Below, piece after piece: positions 8,405 to 18,514 of a DNA stretch of 64,000 bases. This stretch comes from Palaemon carinicauda. Its lineage: Eukaryota > Arthropoda > Malacostraca > Decapoda > Palaemonidae. The stretch lies in the NCBI RefSeq assembly GCF_036898095.1, contig NC_090743.1:15912162-15976161 (forward strand), given 5' to 3'. Numbering within the stretch: the first letter of the stretch is position 1; every line of letters starts with the position of its first letter. Both the position numbers and the translations under genes were made by a program. Below the pieces are notes generated by a model. The model was not told the origin of the DNA. It did no database searches and saw nothing but the letters and a program-made list of their open reading frames with translations.

Positions 8405-11353
8405 TCATGTCCGCCTGGTCAACAAAAAAGCATTTGCTCCAACTTTGAACTTTTGAAGTTCTACTGATTCAACAACCCGATTAGGAAGATCATTCCACAA
8501 CTTGGTAACAGCTGGAATAAAACTTCTAGAGTACTGCGTAGTATTGAGTCTTATGATGGAGAAGGCCTGGCTATTAGAATTAACTGCCTGCCTAGTATTA
8601 CGAACAGGATAGAATTGTCCAGGGAGATCTGAATGTAAAGGATGGTCAGAGTTATGAAAAATCTTATGCAACATGCATAATGAACTAATTGATCGACGGT
8701 GCCAGAGATTAATATCTAGATCAGGAATAAGAAATTTAATAGACCGTAAGTTTCTGTCCAACAAATTAAGATGAGAATCAGCAGCTGAAGACCAGACAGG
8801 AGAACAATACTCAAAACAAGGTAAAATAAAAGAATTAAAACATTTCTTCAGAATAGATTGATCACCGAATATCTTAAAAGACTTTCTCAATAAGCCAATT
8901 TTTTGTGCAATTGAAGAAGACACAGACCTTATATGTTTCTCAAAAGTAAATTTGCTGTCAAGAATCACGCCTAAAATTTTGAAAGAGTCATACAAATTTA
9001 AAGAAACATTATCAATACTGAGATCCGGATGTTGAGGAGCCACCGTCCTTGACCTACTTACAATCATACTTTGAGTTTTGTTAGGATTCAACTTCATACC
9101 CCATAATTTGCACCAAGCACTAATTTTAGCTAAATCTCTATTAAGGGATTCACCAACCCCAGATCTACATTCAGGGGATGGAATTGATGCAAAGAGAGTA
9201 GCATCATCTGCATATGCAACAAGCTTATTTTCTAGGCCAAACCACATGTCATGTGTATATAGTATGAAAAGTAATGGGCCAAGAACACTAACCTGTGGAA
9301 CACCGGATATCACATTCCTATACTCACTATGGGGCCCATCAACAACAACTCTTTGAGATCTACTACTTAAAAAATCAATAATAATGCTAAGAAACGACCC
9401 ACCCACTCCCAACTGTTTCAGTTTGAAAACAAGGGCCTCATGATTAACACGGTCAAAGGCAGCACTAAAATCAAGGCCAATCATACGAACTTCCCGACCA
9501 CAATCAAGGGATTTCTGTACTGCATTGGAGATTGTAAGAAGGGCATCACATGCTCCAAGGCCTTTCCGAAAACCAAATTGCAAACTAGGGAATAGATGAT
9601 TACCTTCAGCAAACCTATTAAGACGTTTTGCCAGAAGACGTTCAAAAACTTTAGATAATATGGGAGTTATGGAAATTGGGCGGTAATCAGTGGGACTTGA
9701 GCTACCACAAACACATTTACATAGAGGAGTAACATTACCAATTCTCCAACAAGTGCTAAAAGCTCCTCTTCTTGCTAACTTGCGTAAAATAACAGATAAC
9801 TTTGGAGCTAAGAAATCTGCTGTCTTTATAAAAAACAAAGGAAAAATACCATTTGGGTCTACACCTCCATAAGCATCAAGGTCCATCAACAGAGCTTTAA
9901 TCTCACGAGATCGAAAAGCTAAACTAGTTAGTTTAGCCTCAGCAAAACAGGAATGAGGAAGTTCAAGTTTTTCATTACTCTGTTTACTGTCAAAAACATC
10001 AGCCAAAAGGGTTGCCTTTTCCTTTGGACAGTGAGTGACGGAGCCATCTGGTTTAAGTAAAGGAGGAACTGTTGCATCTACACCAAAGAGTGCAGATTTA
10101 AGGGTAGACCACCATTTATGTTCCTGAGTTGTACCAGAGAGGGTTTCCTTTATGATTAAATTGTACTCCTTTTCAGTTGAGGCATAAACTCTCTGAGCAA
10201 AAGCTCGAAGCTGAGTATAGTTGTTCCAGGTCAAATCTGATCTGTTACCCTTCCAAAGGTGATAGGCCTCCTGCTTCTCCAAATAAGCACGTCTACAATC
10301 ATCATTGAACCACGGTTTGTCCTTCATTCGGTACCTTAGCACACGAGAAGGGATACGCCTATCAATTATGTTGACTAGATTCTCATTCAAAGGGACAACA
10401 GGATCTACACTATTATATAATTGTGACCAATTCAAGCACAAAAGATCATGCAAAATCCCATTCCAGTCTGCTTGGGATTTCATATAAATTTTACAAGAAT
10501 ATGATATATCAGGGACAGGCTGCTCAGTCTTCACTAATAATGAAATCAAGGCATGATCAGAAGTCCCGACTGGAGAACCAACCTTACTAGTTATAACGCC
10601 AGGGGAGTCAGTGTATACGAGGTCCAAGCAATTACCAGACCTGTGAGTAGCTTCATTTATGATTTGCTCACAGCCTGATTCCGAGGCAAAGTCTAAAGCT
10701 CTTAAGCCATGGCGATCGGTAGGAGAGATAGAACTCAACCACTCCCTATGGTGAGCATTAAAATCACCAACAAAGACAAACGAAGCCTTTCTATCATCTT
10801 CTTGTATCTTAGCCATAATGGTAAGAAGACAATCGAAGATAGAATCATCCATGTCTGGATTCCGGTAGATTGAACACAAATAAAAGTTGTTATGCCTGCC
10901 ACAAACTTTTATTACCTGAATCTCATGACATCCACATTGATAGCAGGACTTATGAGAAGCAGGGTACTCGGTCCTAATATACACCGCCATTCCCCTGGCC
11001 CTAGGAATGGAATCACGTTTCAGCATTATTGGCTTCTTAAAACCAGTTATAAGGAGCTCAGATGAGTGCCTCATATTAGAAACCAAAGTTTCTGAGCACA
11101 AAAGAATATCATACTGTCTGGACGCAACTGTAAGGTCTCGGATATTTGCATGAAGACCACGAATATTGCAATACAAAAGACGACATTGACGAAATCTAGG
11201 ACGTACTGGTACCGGATTTCGCTCAATGTCTCCAGACAGCATAAGAATTAATAGAAATAAAAAAGAGACATCATACTTAAAAACTAGATTAACAAGAATT
11301 AAAACAAAAACAATATGTACAGAATAATAATAAAAGTGATTGATGATATCCAT
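8405..11353 (-). CDS. N1 endonuclease-reverse transcriptase polyprotein, 982 aa
   Basis: This is the only long uninterrupted retroelement frame in the window. Residues 1-40 are strongly hydrophobic (signal- or membrane-like). Residues 41-49, GDIERNPVP, resemble a 2A peptide. An apurinic-like endonuclease follows: LYCNIRGL, the catalytic-type Glu in LLCSETL, GDFNAHHREW and TSDHALIS. It would nick target DNA for target-primed reverse transcription. The RT contains GLDFSAAFDRV (motif A), GVPQVSVLGPLLF (motif B) and YADDATLF (motif C, both aspartates present). The C-terminal WNDLPNRVV segment is typical of CR1/Jockey-like proteins, and there is no RNase H. Oddities: the otherwise near-invariant PQG glycine is Val, and the 2A Gly is Val, so this copy may be inactive despite the open frame. 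The start is the first ATG of the frame. Confidence 0.88.
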   Translation of the reverse strand: MDIINHFYYYSVHIVFVLILVNLVFKYDVSFLFLLILMLSGDIERNPVPVRPRFRQCRLLYCNIRGLHANIRDLTVASRQYDILLCSETLVSNMRHSSELLITGFKKPIMLKRDSIPRARGMAVYIRTEYPASHKSCYQCGCHEIQVIKVCGRHNNFYLCSIYRNPDMDDSIFDCLLTIMAKIQEDDRKASFVFVGDFNAHHREWLSSISPTDRHGLRALDFASESGCEQIINEATHRSGNCLDLVYTDSPGVITSKVGSPVGTSDHALISLLVKTEQPVPDISYSCKIYMKSQADWNGILHDLLCLNWSQLYNSVDPVVPLNENLVNIIDRRIPSRVLRYRMKDKPWFNDDCRRAYLEKQEAYHLWKGNRSDLTWNNYTQLRAFAQRVYASTEKEYNLIIKETLSGTTQEHKWWSTLKSALFGVDATVPPLLKPDGSVTHCPKEKATLLADVFDSKQSNEKLELPHSCFAEAKLTSLAFRSREIKALLMDLDAYGGVDPNGIFPLFFIKTADFLAPKLSVILRKLARRGAFSTCWRIGNVTPLCKCVCGSSSPTDYRPISITPILSKVFERLLAKRLNRFAEGNHLFPSLQFGFRKGLGACDALLTISNAVQKSLDCGREVRMIGLDFSAAFDRVNHEALVFKLKQLGVGGSFLSIIIDFLSSRSQRVVVDGPHSEYRNVISGVPQVSVLGPLLFILYTHDMWFGLENKLVAYADDATLFASIPSPECRSGVGESLNRDLAKISAWCKLWGMKLNPNKTQSMIVSRSRTVAPQHPDLSIDNVSLNLYDSFKILGVILDSKFTFEKHIRSVSSSIAQKIGLLRKSFKIFGDQSILKKCFNSFILPCFEYCSPVWSSAADSHLNLLDRNLRSIKFLIPDLDINLWHRRSISSLCMLHKIFHNSDHPLHSDLPGQFYPVRNTRQAVNSNSQAFSIIRLNTTQYSRSFIPAVTKLWNDLPNRVVESVELQKFKVGANAFLLTRRT
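11204..11233 (-). other. Degenerate 2A-like (ribosome-skipping) motif in N1
   Basis: Codons 41-50 read GDIERNPVPV. The 2A consensus is D-V/I-E-x-N-P-G-P, with skipping between Gly and Pro. All positions match except the Gly, which is Val here. It follows a roughly 40-residue hydrophobic leader and precedes the endonuclease, the placement known for 2A-like sequences in some non-LTR retrotransposons. The Gly-to-Val change should abolish skipping in this copy. Confidence 0.7.
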
Positions 11354-12028
11354 AGACTATAGTAAAAAGTCGGAAAAACTGGTCAACATGGAGGAGCCGA
11401 TACACCATGCAAGGCTAAATACCCTCCAGGATAGCCACTTCAACTGAAGGGAGGACAGTAAGGATGGTTTTGAGAAGAAAAAATCAGAAAAAGGAAAAGA
11501 CAACCTCTTGATAAACCACCAGGCATCCATGGCCCTTCTATTAAGCCTGCCCAACACACCATTTCAAAAAAACAAGAGGAAGAAAAAAAAAAAAGATAGA
11601 ATAGTGTGCCCGAGTGTACCCTCAAGCAAGAGAACTCTAACCCAAGACAGTGGAAGACCATGGTACAGAGGCTATGGCACTACCCAAGACTAGAGGACAA
11701 TGGTTTAATTTTGGAGTGTCCTTCTCCTAGAAGAGCTGCTTACCATAGCTAAAGAGTCTCTTCTACCCTAACCAAGAGGAAAGTACACTGAACAAATTGC
11801 AGTGCAGTAATTAACCCTTTGGGTGAAGAAGTGTTAAGTATCTCATTGTTGTCAGATGAATGAGGAAAGACGAGAATATGTAAAGAATAGGCCAGACTAT
11901 TCTGTGTAAGTGTAGGCAAAGAAAAATAAGCCGTGACTAGAGAGAGGGGTCCAATGCAATACTGTCTGGCCAGTCAAAGGATCCAATACCTCTCTAGTGG
12001 TAGTATCTCAACGGGCGGCTGTAGGATA
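11354..12028 (-). other. N1 5' untranslated region
   Basis: Blocks such as CTTCTCCTAGAAGAGCTGCTTACCA (in pieces: CTCCTAGAAGAGCTGC, TTACCATAGC) and GGTAGTATCTCAACGGG recur at 57560-58005; the former appears inverted at 48539-48615 and the latter inverted at 27076-27275. It should carry the internal promoter of the element, as in other non-LTR elements (inference). Confidence 0.7.
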
Positions 12029-12029
12029 T

Positions 12030-13650
12030 GTCAATACAAAACTCTGTATGTAAAGAAAAGCCTCACAATTGTGAGGCTTACCTCAATTTAGCGTCCAGGG
12101 GCTGGGAAGAAAGAGGAGAAAAGCCAGACATTCTTACCTCTCTTTCTATCAAAGATTATGTCACAACTGCTACCTTGGACAAGATGTTTCTTGTTCCTGA
12201 GGAAGCAAGGTTTCCAACACAACTTCTTATGTAGCTTCCAAAATACCAAGGATAAGGTTATTCCAGGGTCAGTGGGTAAACTCCCATATTTAGTGGGCAG
12301 CAAAGGTTATGTCATACTAGACCCCTGCCTTCAGGATTAGTTCCACTGACGAGTTAGGGCAGATCCGATATCCCTGACAGTGTGCTCGAACCATGATGGT
12401 CCTTTCAATATTAGGCAAGTAAGTCTGATGATACACAATCAGAAGAAACCATATTCTTGGATATCTCCTTCTTTACTCTTTCAGCACGGGAAAGTGTCTC
12501 TGGTACTGTACTCTGCAAGGGGACCTAAGTTATCTAGCTATCATTTTTGTGTCTTCACAGGTCAGAGGAGCTCGTCCTCCTGAATCCTGTTTGTAGAAGA
12601 AATGTAGAAGGACAAATTTGGAGTAGAGTACATCTAAACTCTGCTATTGGACAAGAACTCCAGATCAAAGGAAAAGAACACCCTCCTCTTTGATGATTCA
12701 CAACATACCAAATATCATGCTGTATGCATATTCACATCGCCAAGGCCAAGGCTCATGAAAAGTCTTGGATTGAGATCCCATTTGCCCATTCTAGGGCTAA
12801 TGGGCTCATGCAGGGTTCACTTGAGAGACCTGAGGATTTCAACAACATTCCAAAAAGGGGCTCGAGATTCTGGGGAGTGAAGACATTTCGGATTTGCTAC
12901 TGAACCTGGGCAATTTTCCAGAGAGGAGCGGTCCGAGCTCTTCAATCTAAAATCTGGATAAAGTCTGAATGACAACTATCTACTGCAGAGACAGAGGAGC
13001 TCCCACAATGGAGACGAGGAGAACCTCAATCAATTTCAGATTAGTATCCTTTCTGCAGTGCAACTAACAGAAAATAGATAGTTCTCTCGGTAACTCAAAG
13101 GGGAGCATCAGAATATCCTAATACTACACTGTGAATGGCATTTGGGGGCCACCAGGGTTATCCTGACATAAATGTCATCAACAGACTGTCGAGTAATCGG
13201 TAAATGGGTGGAAAAAATAAAGCGTTGAGAAGTACCTGGTGTGCTGGAAAGTTTCCCGAATGCTGCCAACATTCCAGCCTCTGGAGATCAGTACAGTATA
13301 CTGGAAGTTCTGGATCTAGATCAAACAGGAAGTGAACAAGTTCTTTGATGTTTATTCCCAGAGTAAGGAACCATTTTGCCACACATGAATATGGGGACTG
13401 CCCCTCTGGTGAATGATTCTCTCCAAGAACATTAAATTTATTTAAAAAGGACCTTGTTGACCACTCCATCACAATGTCCACTGTTTAGGTGTGTACTGTA
13501 CCTGCTTTGCTTGTAGACATGTCACAACGGTGGAGTTGATCTTCATCAATGCTACTGGGTATCAAAGCAATCTCTGTTGGGAAGCTTGCTTTTGAAAGTT
13601 ATACGAGTTCCACATTCATCATACCACGGGATAATTTAGAGTGTTCAGCA
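12030..13650 (-). mobile_element. Decayed DIRS-like fragment (copy F)
   Basis: Minus-strand sequence at 13158-13481 resembles the segment between RNase H and YR of copy A. It has LPVYC (A: LPLYC), then ALFFPP (A: YAFPP) and further hydrophobic matches with the same spacing. The rest has DIRS-like wording but no terminal repeats that I can define. N1 borders it on the left and copy C on the right. Confidence is limited because no catalytic motif survives. Confidence 0.45.
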
Positions 13651-14031
13651 AGAGAAAGACTGTTTTGTATTTTTCCCTAATATAAAACTGGAATTATTAA
13701 TTTGGATTATCTTTCGGCGAAGCTGGAAGGTAGCCATTACTTAAAAGTGCGAGGTGCCAACCCTGCCTAACCGCTTTAGCGGGTAGGCTGTGGGGTACCA
13801 AGCCGCCTCTATGTATATCTCACAGCAGTGAGGTATGTCACTTTTGATTGCAGGCAGGACTTCTGGGGGACAGGTGATGAAGGCCAATTTATATGAATAA
13901 CTCCATGTTTATATTAGTTAGGGAAAAATACAAATTATTTCCAAATTTGTCATTTGTTCCCATACTAACAAACCTTACGTTATGTATTTGGATGACTCAC
14001 TATTAGTTGGGTGGAAGTCCTAAGTCTGGCA

Positions 14032-14143
14032 TGGACACTGACCCGGTTTTACCTAGTACAGTATATGACTATGGTCTAGGAAAAAAATGGACACTGACCC
14101 GGTTTTACCTAGTACAGTATATGACTATGGTCTAGGGAAAAAC
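14032..14143. repeat. Near-perfect 56-bp tandem duplication
   Basis: 14032-14087 and 14088-14143 both begin TGGACACTGACCCGG and end in TATGGTCTAGG plus A-rich sequence. It lies in the non-coding region between the internal complementary region and YR of copy C. Confidence 0.9.
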
Positions 14144-14487
14144 TTAGACACCTCGCTAAAATATACAAAGTGAGTATAATAGAGGCCTGTGCAATACAGT
14201 GTAATAGTTTGTTGTCTTGTATGAACACCTGAGTTTATATAGGAATACCAAGACGTATACCATTGCTTACCTTGCAGAAAGCAATGGGGATGTGGACAAT
14301 ATATAAATTTATAACTTATACTAGGCTACACATGGGAAGTGATAATTAACTGCAGAGGTTGAAGTCAGCTTGAAGAAAGGGAAACCAGACATTATCTCCT
14401 TCATCCCAGTCTTAACCTGGGTAACCAATGCCCTCAACCAACTGCTACTTATCCATCAAGGAGCCTGAAGTATTCCTAAACCACTTG

Positions 14488-15570
14488 TTAAGCAGCCACC
14501 ACAGGACTGATAGTGAATGCATCGAGCCTCCTGTGGGTCACATTTTTCAAGTAATGGGCTGGGAAAGAGGACTGTCTCTTCCACACGCCCGCTTGAAGTA
14601 CTTGCAACATGGAGAAGTTGCGTTTGAATGCCAAGGAAGTGCTGATTCCCCTGACATAATGGGCTCTAGGTTGGCAAGCCAGAGGAGGGATGGGAGCCAA
14701 GGCTCTTTTGATCACTTGGTAGATCCAGGAGGAAACAGTTTTCTAAGTGATCCTCCTCTTTGATCTCCCACGAAGACTCTCATCCCGAAAGGGCTCAAAT
14801 CTATGGTCCAGTACCCCGGATTTTGAGTCTTAGCATTGAACTCAGGGATGAAGCTGAATGTCAATTCCCCCCCCCCTCCCCCCATCACCTTGAATGGGCG
14901 ATGTCATGCGAGAGGTCATGAAGTTCACAGTTCACCGACTCTCTTTGCCAAGGCTAAAGCAAGAAGAAACGCTGTCTTTGAAGTGAGGTTTCAGTCCGGT
15001 GCATGGCGTAATGGTTCGTTGGGAGGTCCTTTCAAGGATCTCAAGACGCGAACCACATTCTAAGGAGGAGGCCTAATCTCTATCTATGACTGAGGGAAAG
15101 TGATCTCATAACTCCATATGAGTAAAGAAAGCTCCAACGAAGAGGAAATATCAACTCCTTTCAGCCTAAAGACGAGGCTTAAGACAGCGATAGCCTTTCA
15201 CCGCCGAAATTGAAAGGAGCTTTTCCTCCTGAAGGTAAACAAGGAACTCTGCTATTACTGGAATAGTGGCATGGAGCAGAGAGATATTCCTTCCACGACA
15301 CCAACCACAGAATACTCTCCATTTTGCCCAGTAGACTGAGACTGAGTTCTTACCCAAGTAACCAGACATTCTCTCTGCAACTTGTCGTGAAAAGCCCTTC
15401 TTAGAGAGGAGATCCTGGATAGTCTCCAGGCGTAGAGTCGAAGCGACTGCACAGTCCTGTGAAAGATGCATGCGTGTGATTATTTGAGTAGATTTGGTCG
15501 TGGAGGAAGCTCTCGCGGTAGATATACTAGGAGTTGCAGGAGGTCTGGAAACCACTCTGCGTGATGCCAT
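14488..15570 (-). pseudogene. Tyrosine recombinase (YR) of DIRS copy C, disrupted
   Basis: YR integrates the circular DIRS DNA by site-specific recombination. The N-terminal part (about 15166-15570) has VAERMSGYLGK, SVYWAKWRVFCGWCRG and AEFLVYLQEE, then loses frame after KGYR. The C-terminal part (14488-14715) has AHYVRG, which fits the catalytic HxxR box, and FPAHYL with the probable nucleophile tyrosine, ending PVVAA. The middle with the first arginine lies out of frame. Order and sequence match copy A. Confidence 0.75.
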
Positions 15571-15599
15571 AGCGGAGCTACAGGGGTCATCATTAGATC

Positions 15600-17331
15600 T
15601 TTAGATGCTCTGGTCTTGTCGAGTAGTCTTCTCATCCGACAAAACAGGGGAAAGGCGTACACGTCGATGTTGTCCCACCATTGTTGAAATGCATCTTACC
15701 ATAGAGCCTGACGGTCCGGGAATGGAGAACAGTACAGTACTGTACAACGGAAGCTTGCTGTTCAGAGATGTTGCGAACAGATCTACAGTTGGGGAACCCC
15801 ACAGAGTCAGGACTTTGTTGGCTATCTGAAGATTCAAAGACCATTCGGAGCCTACTATCAGAGTCCCTCTGCTCAGATTGTCAGCGAGCACATTCCTCTT
15901 GCCAGGAATGAAGTGAGCTGATAGGGACATCGAATGATCTTCTGACCATCAGAGGATCTTTACTGCAAGATGGCATAGAGGCTGCGAAAAGGTACCACCA
16001 TGTTTGTGTATGTAAGACACTACTGAGGTGTTGTTGCTCATCAACACCACAGAGTGACCTGCCAGCAACTGTTGGAACTGATGAAGAGCTAGGTAAGCTG
16101 CTCTCATCTCTAGAAGATTTATGTGCTGGTAGTTTTCTGACTCCTGACCAAATGCTGGAGATCATGTGGTGCAGAAGCTGAGCCCCCACCCTTCTTTTGA
16201 TGCATCTGAAGAGCATCAAATCCAGAGGGGGAATAAGAAGATTCTGGCCCCGCATAAGGTTTTCGTCTGCCATCCACCAATTCAAATCAGTCACCTGATC
16301 CTGAGTTATAGGAACTCGAGTGTCTGGTGAATCGGAGTATTGGTTCCACCCGGACTCCAGCTGCTATTGCAGGGATCTTATCTTGAGGCAGCTGTTTGGA
16401 ACTAGACAGATGAGAGAGGTTAGATGGCCTAACAGATTCAACCAACAAGAGGCTGGAAGAACTTCTTTCCTGAGGAAGGGCGCGGCCACTTTCCTCAGTC
16501 TGTGTACCCTTTGTCTGATGGGAAAACTTTCTCTTGAACGTTGTCTATTATCATACCAAGGTATACCAGCCTTTGTGAAGGATGCAGTAATGACTTCTCG
16601 TGATTTATCAGGATTCCCAGATACTGACGAAACTCGAGAAGCATGTCTCGGTGATGAAAAAGGGTCGTCTCTGAGTCTGCTAGGATCAGCCAGTCTCCAG
16701 ATATCTGAGAAGATGGATGCCGTTCCTGTGAGCCCAAGATGACACTGAGAGCAAACATTCTGGGGAATACCTGAGGAGCTGTCGCGAGACCGAAGCATAG
16801 AACCTTGAACGGGTATGTCTTATCCTTGTGTATGAACCTAGATACTTCCTTGAAGGCGGATGGATTGGGATCTGGAAGCATGCGTCCTTCAGATCTAATG
16901 TGCACATGAAGTCCCTTGGATGACCCACTTGAATGACCGTGTCTGTCGCCTAAATTTGTTCAGAGGAGAGAGATTGATGACTGGTCTCCAGCCTCCAGTC
17001 GCCTTTTTCACCAAAAAATTAAACTGTAGAAGCCTGGGGACCCGTCCGCAACTTCTTGGAGAGCGCCCTTCTGCAGAATGGTCTGGACTTCAGCCCTGAG
17101 AGCCAACTCCTTTGGGGATCCCTTCACATAGAAGCTTAGATGCACTGAATCTCGAATCAGAGGAAGGAGAGATTGAATGAACGGGATGCGATACCCTAGG
17201 GCGATTACTTCAACTGTCCAGAGTTTTACCCCATGAAGCTGCCACCTCTGCCAGCAGCGATGTAGGCATCCTCCCACAGGTGGTAGGTGAGGAGGAAGGC
17301 CATTCCTAATGGGAGTGACCATCTCGGCCAC
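15600..17331 (-). pseudogene. RT-RNase H of DIRS copy C, disrupted
   Basis: Recognisable minus-strand pieces in order: the N-terminus with GYRIPF (17008-17331); motif A LDLKDACFQIPIHP (about 16870); FKVLCFGLATAPQVF and DWLILADSET (about 16640-16830); VYLGMIIDN; a weak RNase H area (15881-16294); then ARFIPGKRNVLADNLSRG-like wording and VDLFATSLN. In DIRS elements the region between RNase H and YR often carries a methyltransferase-like domain. A 1-bp deletion sits in the YLDDW box at about 16693. At least four frame changes are needed, so it is dead. Confidence 0.75.
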
Positions 17332-18353
17332 CTCCCTTTCCTCCCTTCTTTCCTCCGAAGGACTTGGTCCCTTTCCTCCATTTCTCAGCAGCCCTCACTG
17401 TCTCCTTTGGAACGAAGAGACAAGAACCCTCAAGGGTGGAGTTCCTCAACCGGGAGACTTCAACCTTCAGCACCTGCTTATGGAATTTCCCGATGACGGT
17501 ATCCCTTCTCTTGAGTATGGCATACCCCCACAAGTTGACAACGTGGTGCGACAGGAACTCAAAGAGTTCTGGTACCCAACAACAAAAAGGATTCCAAAGT
17601 CTTCCTGGCCGACTCCTTCGAAAGATCATGGGAGCAACCCATGAAGCCCAAGGATCCTAGCCATAGATCTAACAGCAAAGCAGCCTGCATGGTGTACTTC
17701 GCGCCTCTCTCTACGTTCAGGAGCTCAATTGCTGAGAGTGAGGCCCTCAGAGAGGAGAGGGTTCGAGTCAAGAGACTCTTTGTTAGAGACTCTACTGAAG
17801 GGTCAAGGGACATGGTGGAACGAGGTTCCCCTTCAATCTTGCAATACTGTAGGATAAAAGAAAGTGGAAGGGACCGAGAGGAGGAACCTCCCCTCAAGGA
17901 ACTAGAAGTTCCAGCTATCTGGGCAATAGCTTACCTTTTGGTGGGTGTCAAACCCTGAGATCAGGGCAAAGCAAAACTGGATTTGGAAAGATTCTGGGTC
18001 TCGAATATTTCATCGAGAATCATATCCTTCCCCTCCTGGGTGGTGGAACCAGGAATAGGCATTCTATAAATGGCCCTCATGCAAGTGAGGACCTGCCAAA
18101 AGGTGTGCTCTGATTCACGTCTCTTTTGTTCAAAGTGGTAGATCGGACTAGCCGCCTTTGGAAGATTCTCGTCATCAGAACCCAAGGGGTCGTCCACCTC
18201 CAGGCTCACATCCAGAGTCTGGGGTACAGGGTCGTCAACTATATCACAAGAGTGACCCGCCACAGGGGACCTTCTTTGTGCCTCAGCCATACGAGCTTCC
18301 CTTGCCACAGCGTTCTTGGGTTTCATCTTGGTGTCCTTCGATTCCATACGCAC
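17306..18353 (-). pseudogene. DIRS copy C gag-like ORF, C-terminal part
   Basis: LDLWLGSLG, DLSKESARKTLESFLL and ESEHTFWQVL closely match copy A gag (LDLWLGSLG, DLSKESNRKALETFLL, ESEHVFWQDL). The frame shifts several times. It is cut at 18357 by N2 and continues at 24875. Confidence 0.75.
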
Positions 18354-18357
18354 AGGA
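18346..18357 (+). repeat. Target-site duplication of N2, left copy
   Basis: ATACGCACAGGA at 18346-18357 is repeated exactly at 24863-24874 and flanks N2. Joining the two outer flanks restores continuity of the DIRS-C gag sequence. Confidence 0.92.
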
Positions 18358-18514
18358 ATGAATGAATGAATGATTTAAAGTTTTCAGGCATCCTGACATC
18401 CAAGGTCATTGACGCCGGTAACATTTAATTTATGTATACAAAAGTAAAAAATGAAATAAAATAGAAAATTAAAGAGTATTCAATTAAAATCATAAAAATT
18501 GAATGTCATAAAAG

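Larger units (their letters stand above)
8158..12028 (-). mobile_element. Full-length non-LTR retrotransposon N1 (CR1/Jockey-like group)
   Basis: The element is read on the minus strand. The 3' end is a (TAA)n tail, seen as ATT repeats at 8158-8184, preceded by a conserved 3' UTR (about 8185-8404). One long ORF (8405-11353) follows upstream, then a 5' region of about 670 bp that ends near 12028 with a block found at the 5' ends of other copies in this window (about 57780-58005 and 27076-27275). No separate ORF1 is visible. The boundaries are supported by shared sequence among copies; I see no convincing target-site duplication. The clade is uncertain: EN-RT without RNase H argues against the I group, although the (TAA)n tail resembles it. 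Confidence 0.85.
13660..18357 (-). mobile_element. DIRS-like element copy C, part 1 (3' side: ICR, YR, RT-RNase H, gag C-terminus)
   Basis: A truncated left end (TTTGTATTTTTCCCTAA) at about 13665 is answered by its complement plus the right-end complement at about 13900-13990, the internal complementary region. YR (14488-15570), RT-RNase H (15600-17331) and the C-terminal part of gag (17306-18353) follow on the minus strand. The element is then interrupted by N2 and resumes at 24875. Frames are broken by many indels. Confidence 0.8.

Noticed and set aside
14428..18353. Plus-strand open frames across DIRS-C
   Set aside because: They are antisense shadows of the minus-strand YR, RT and gag pseudogenes.
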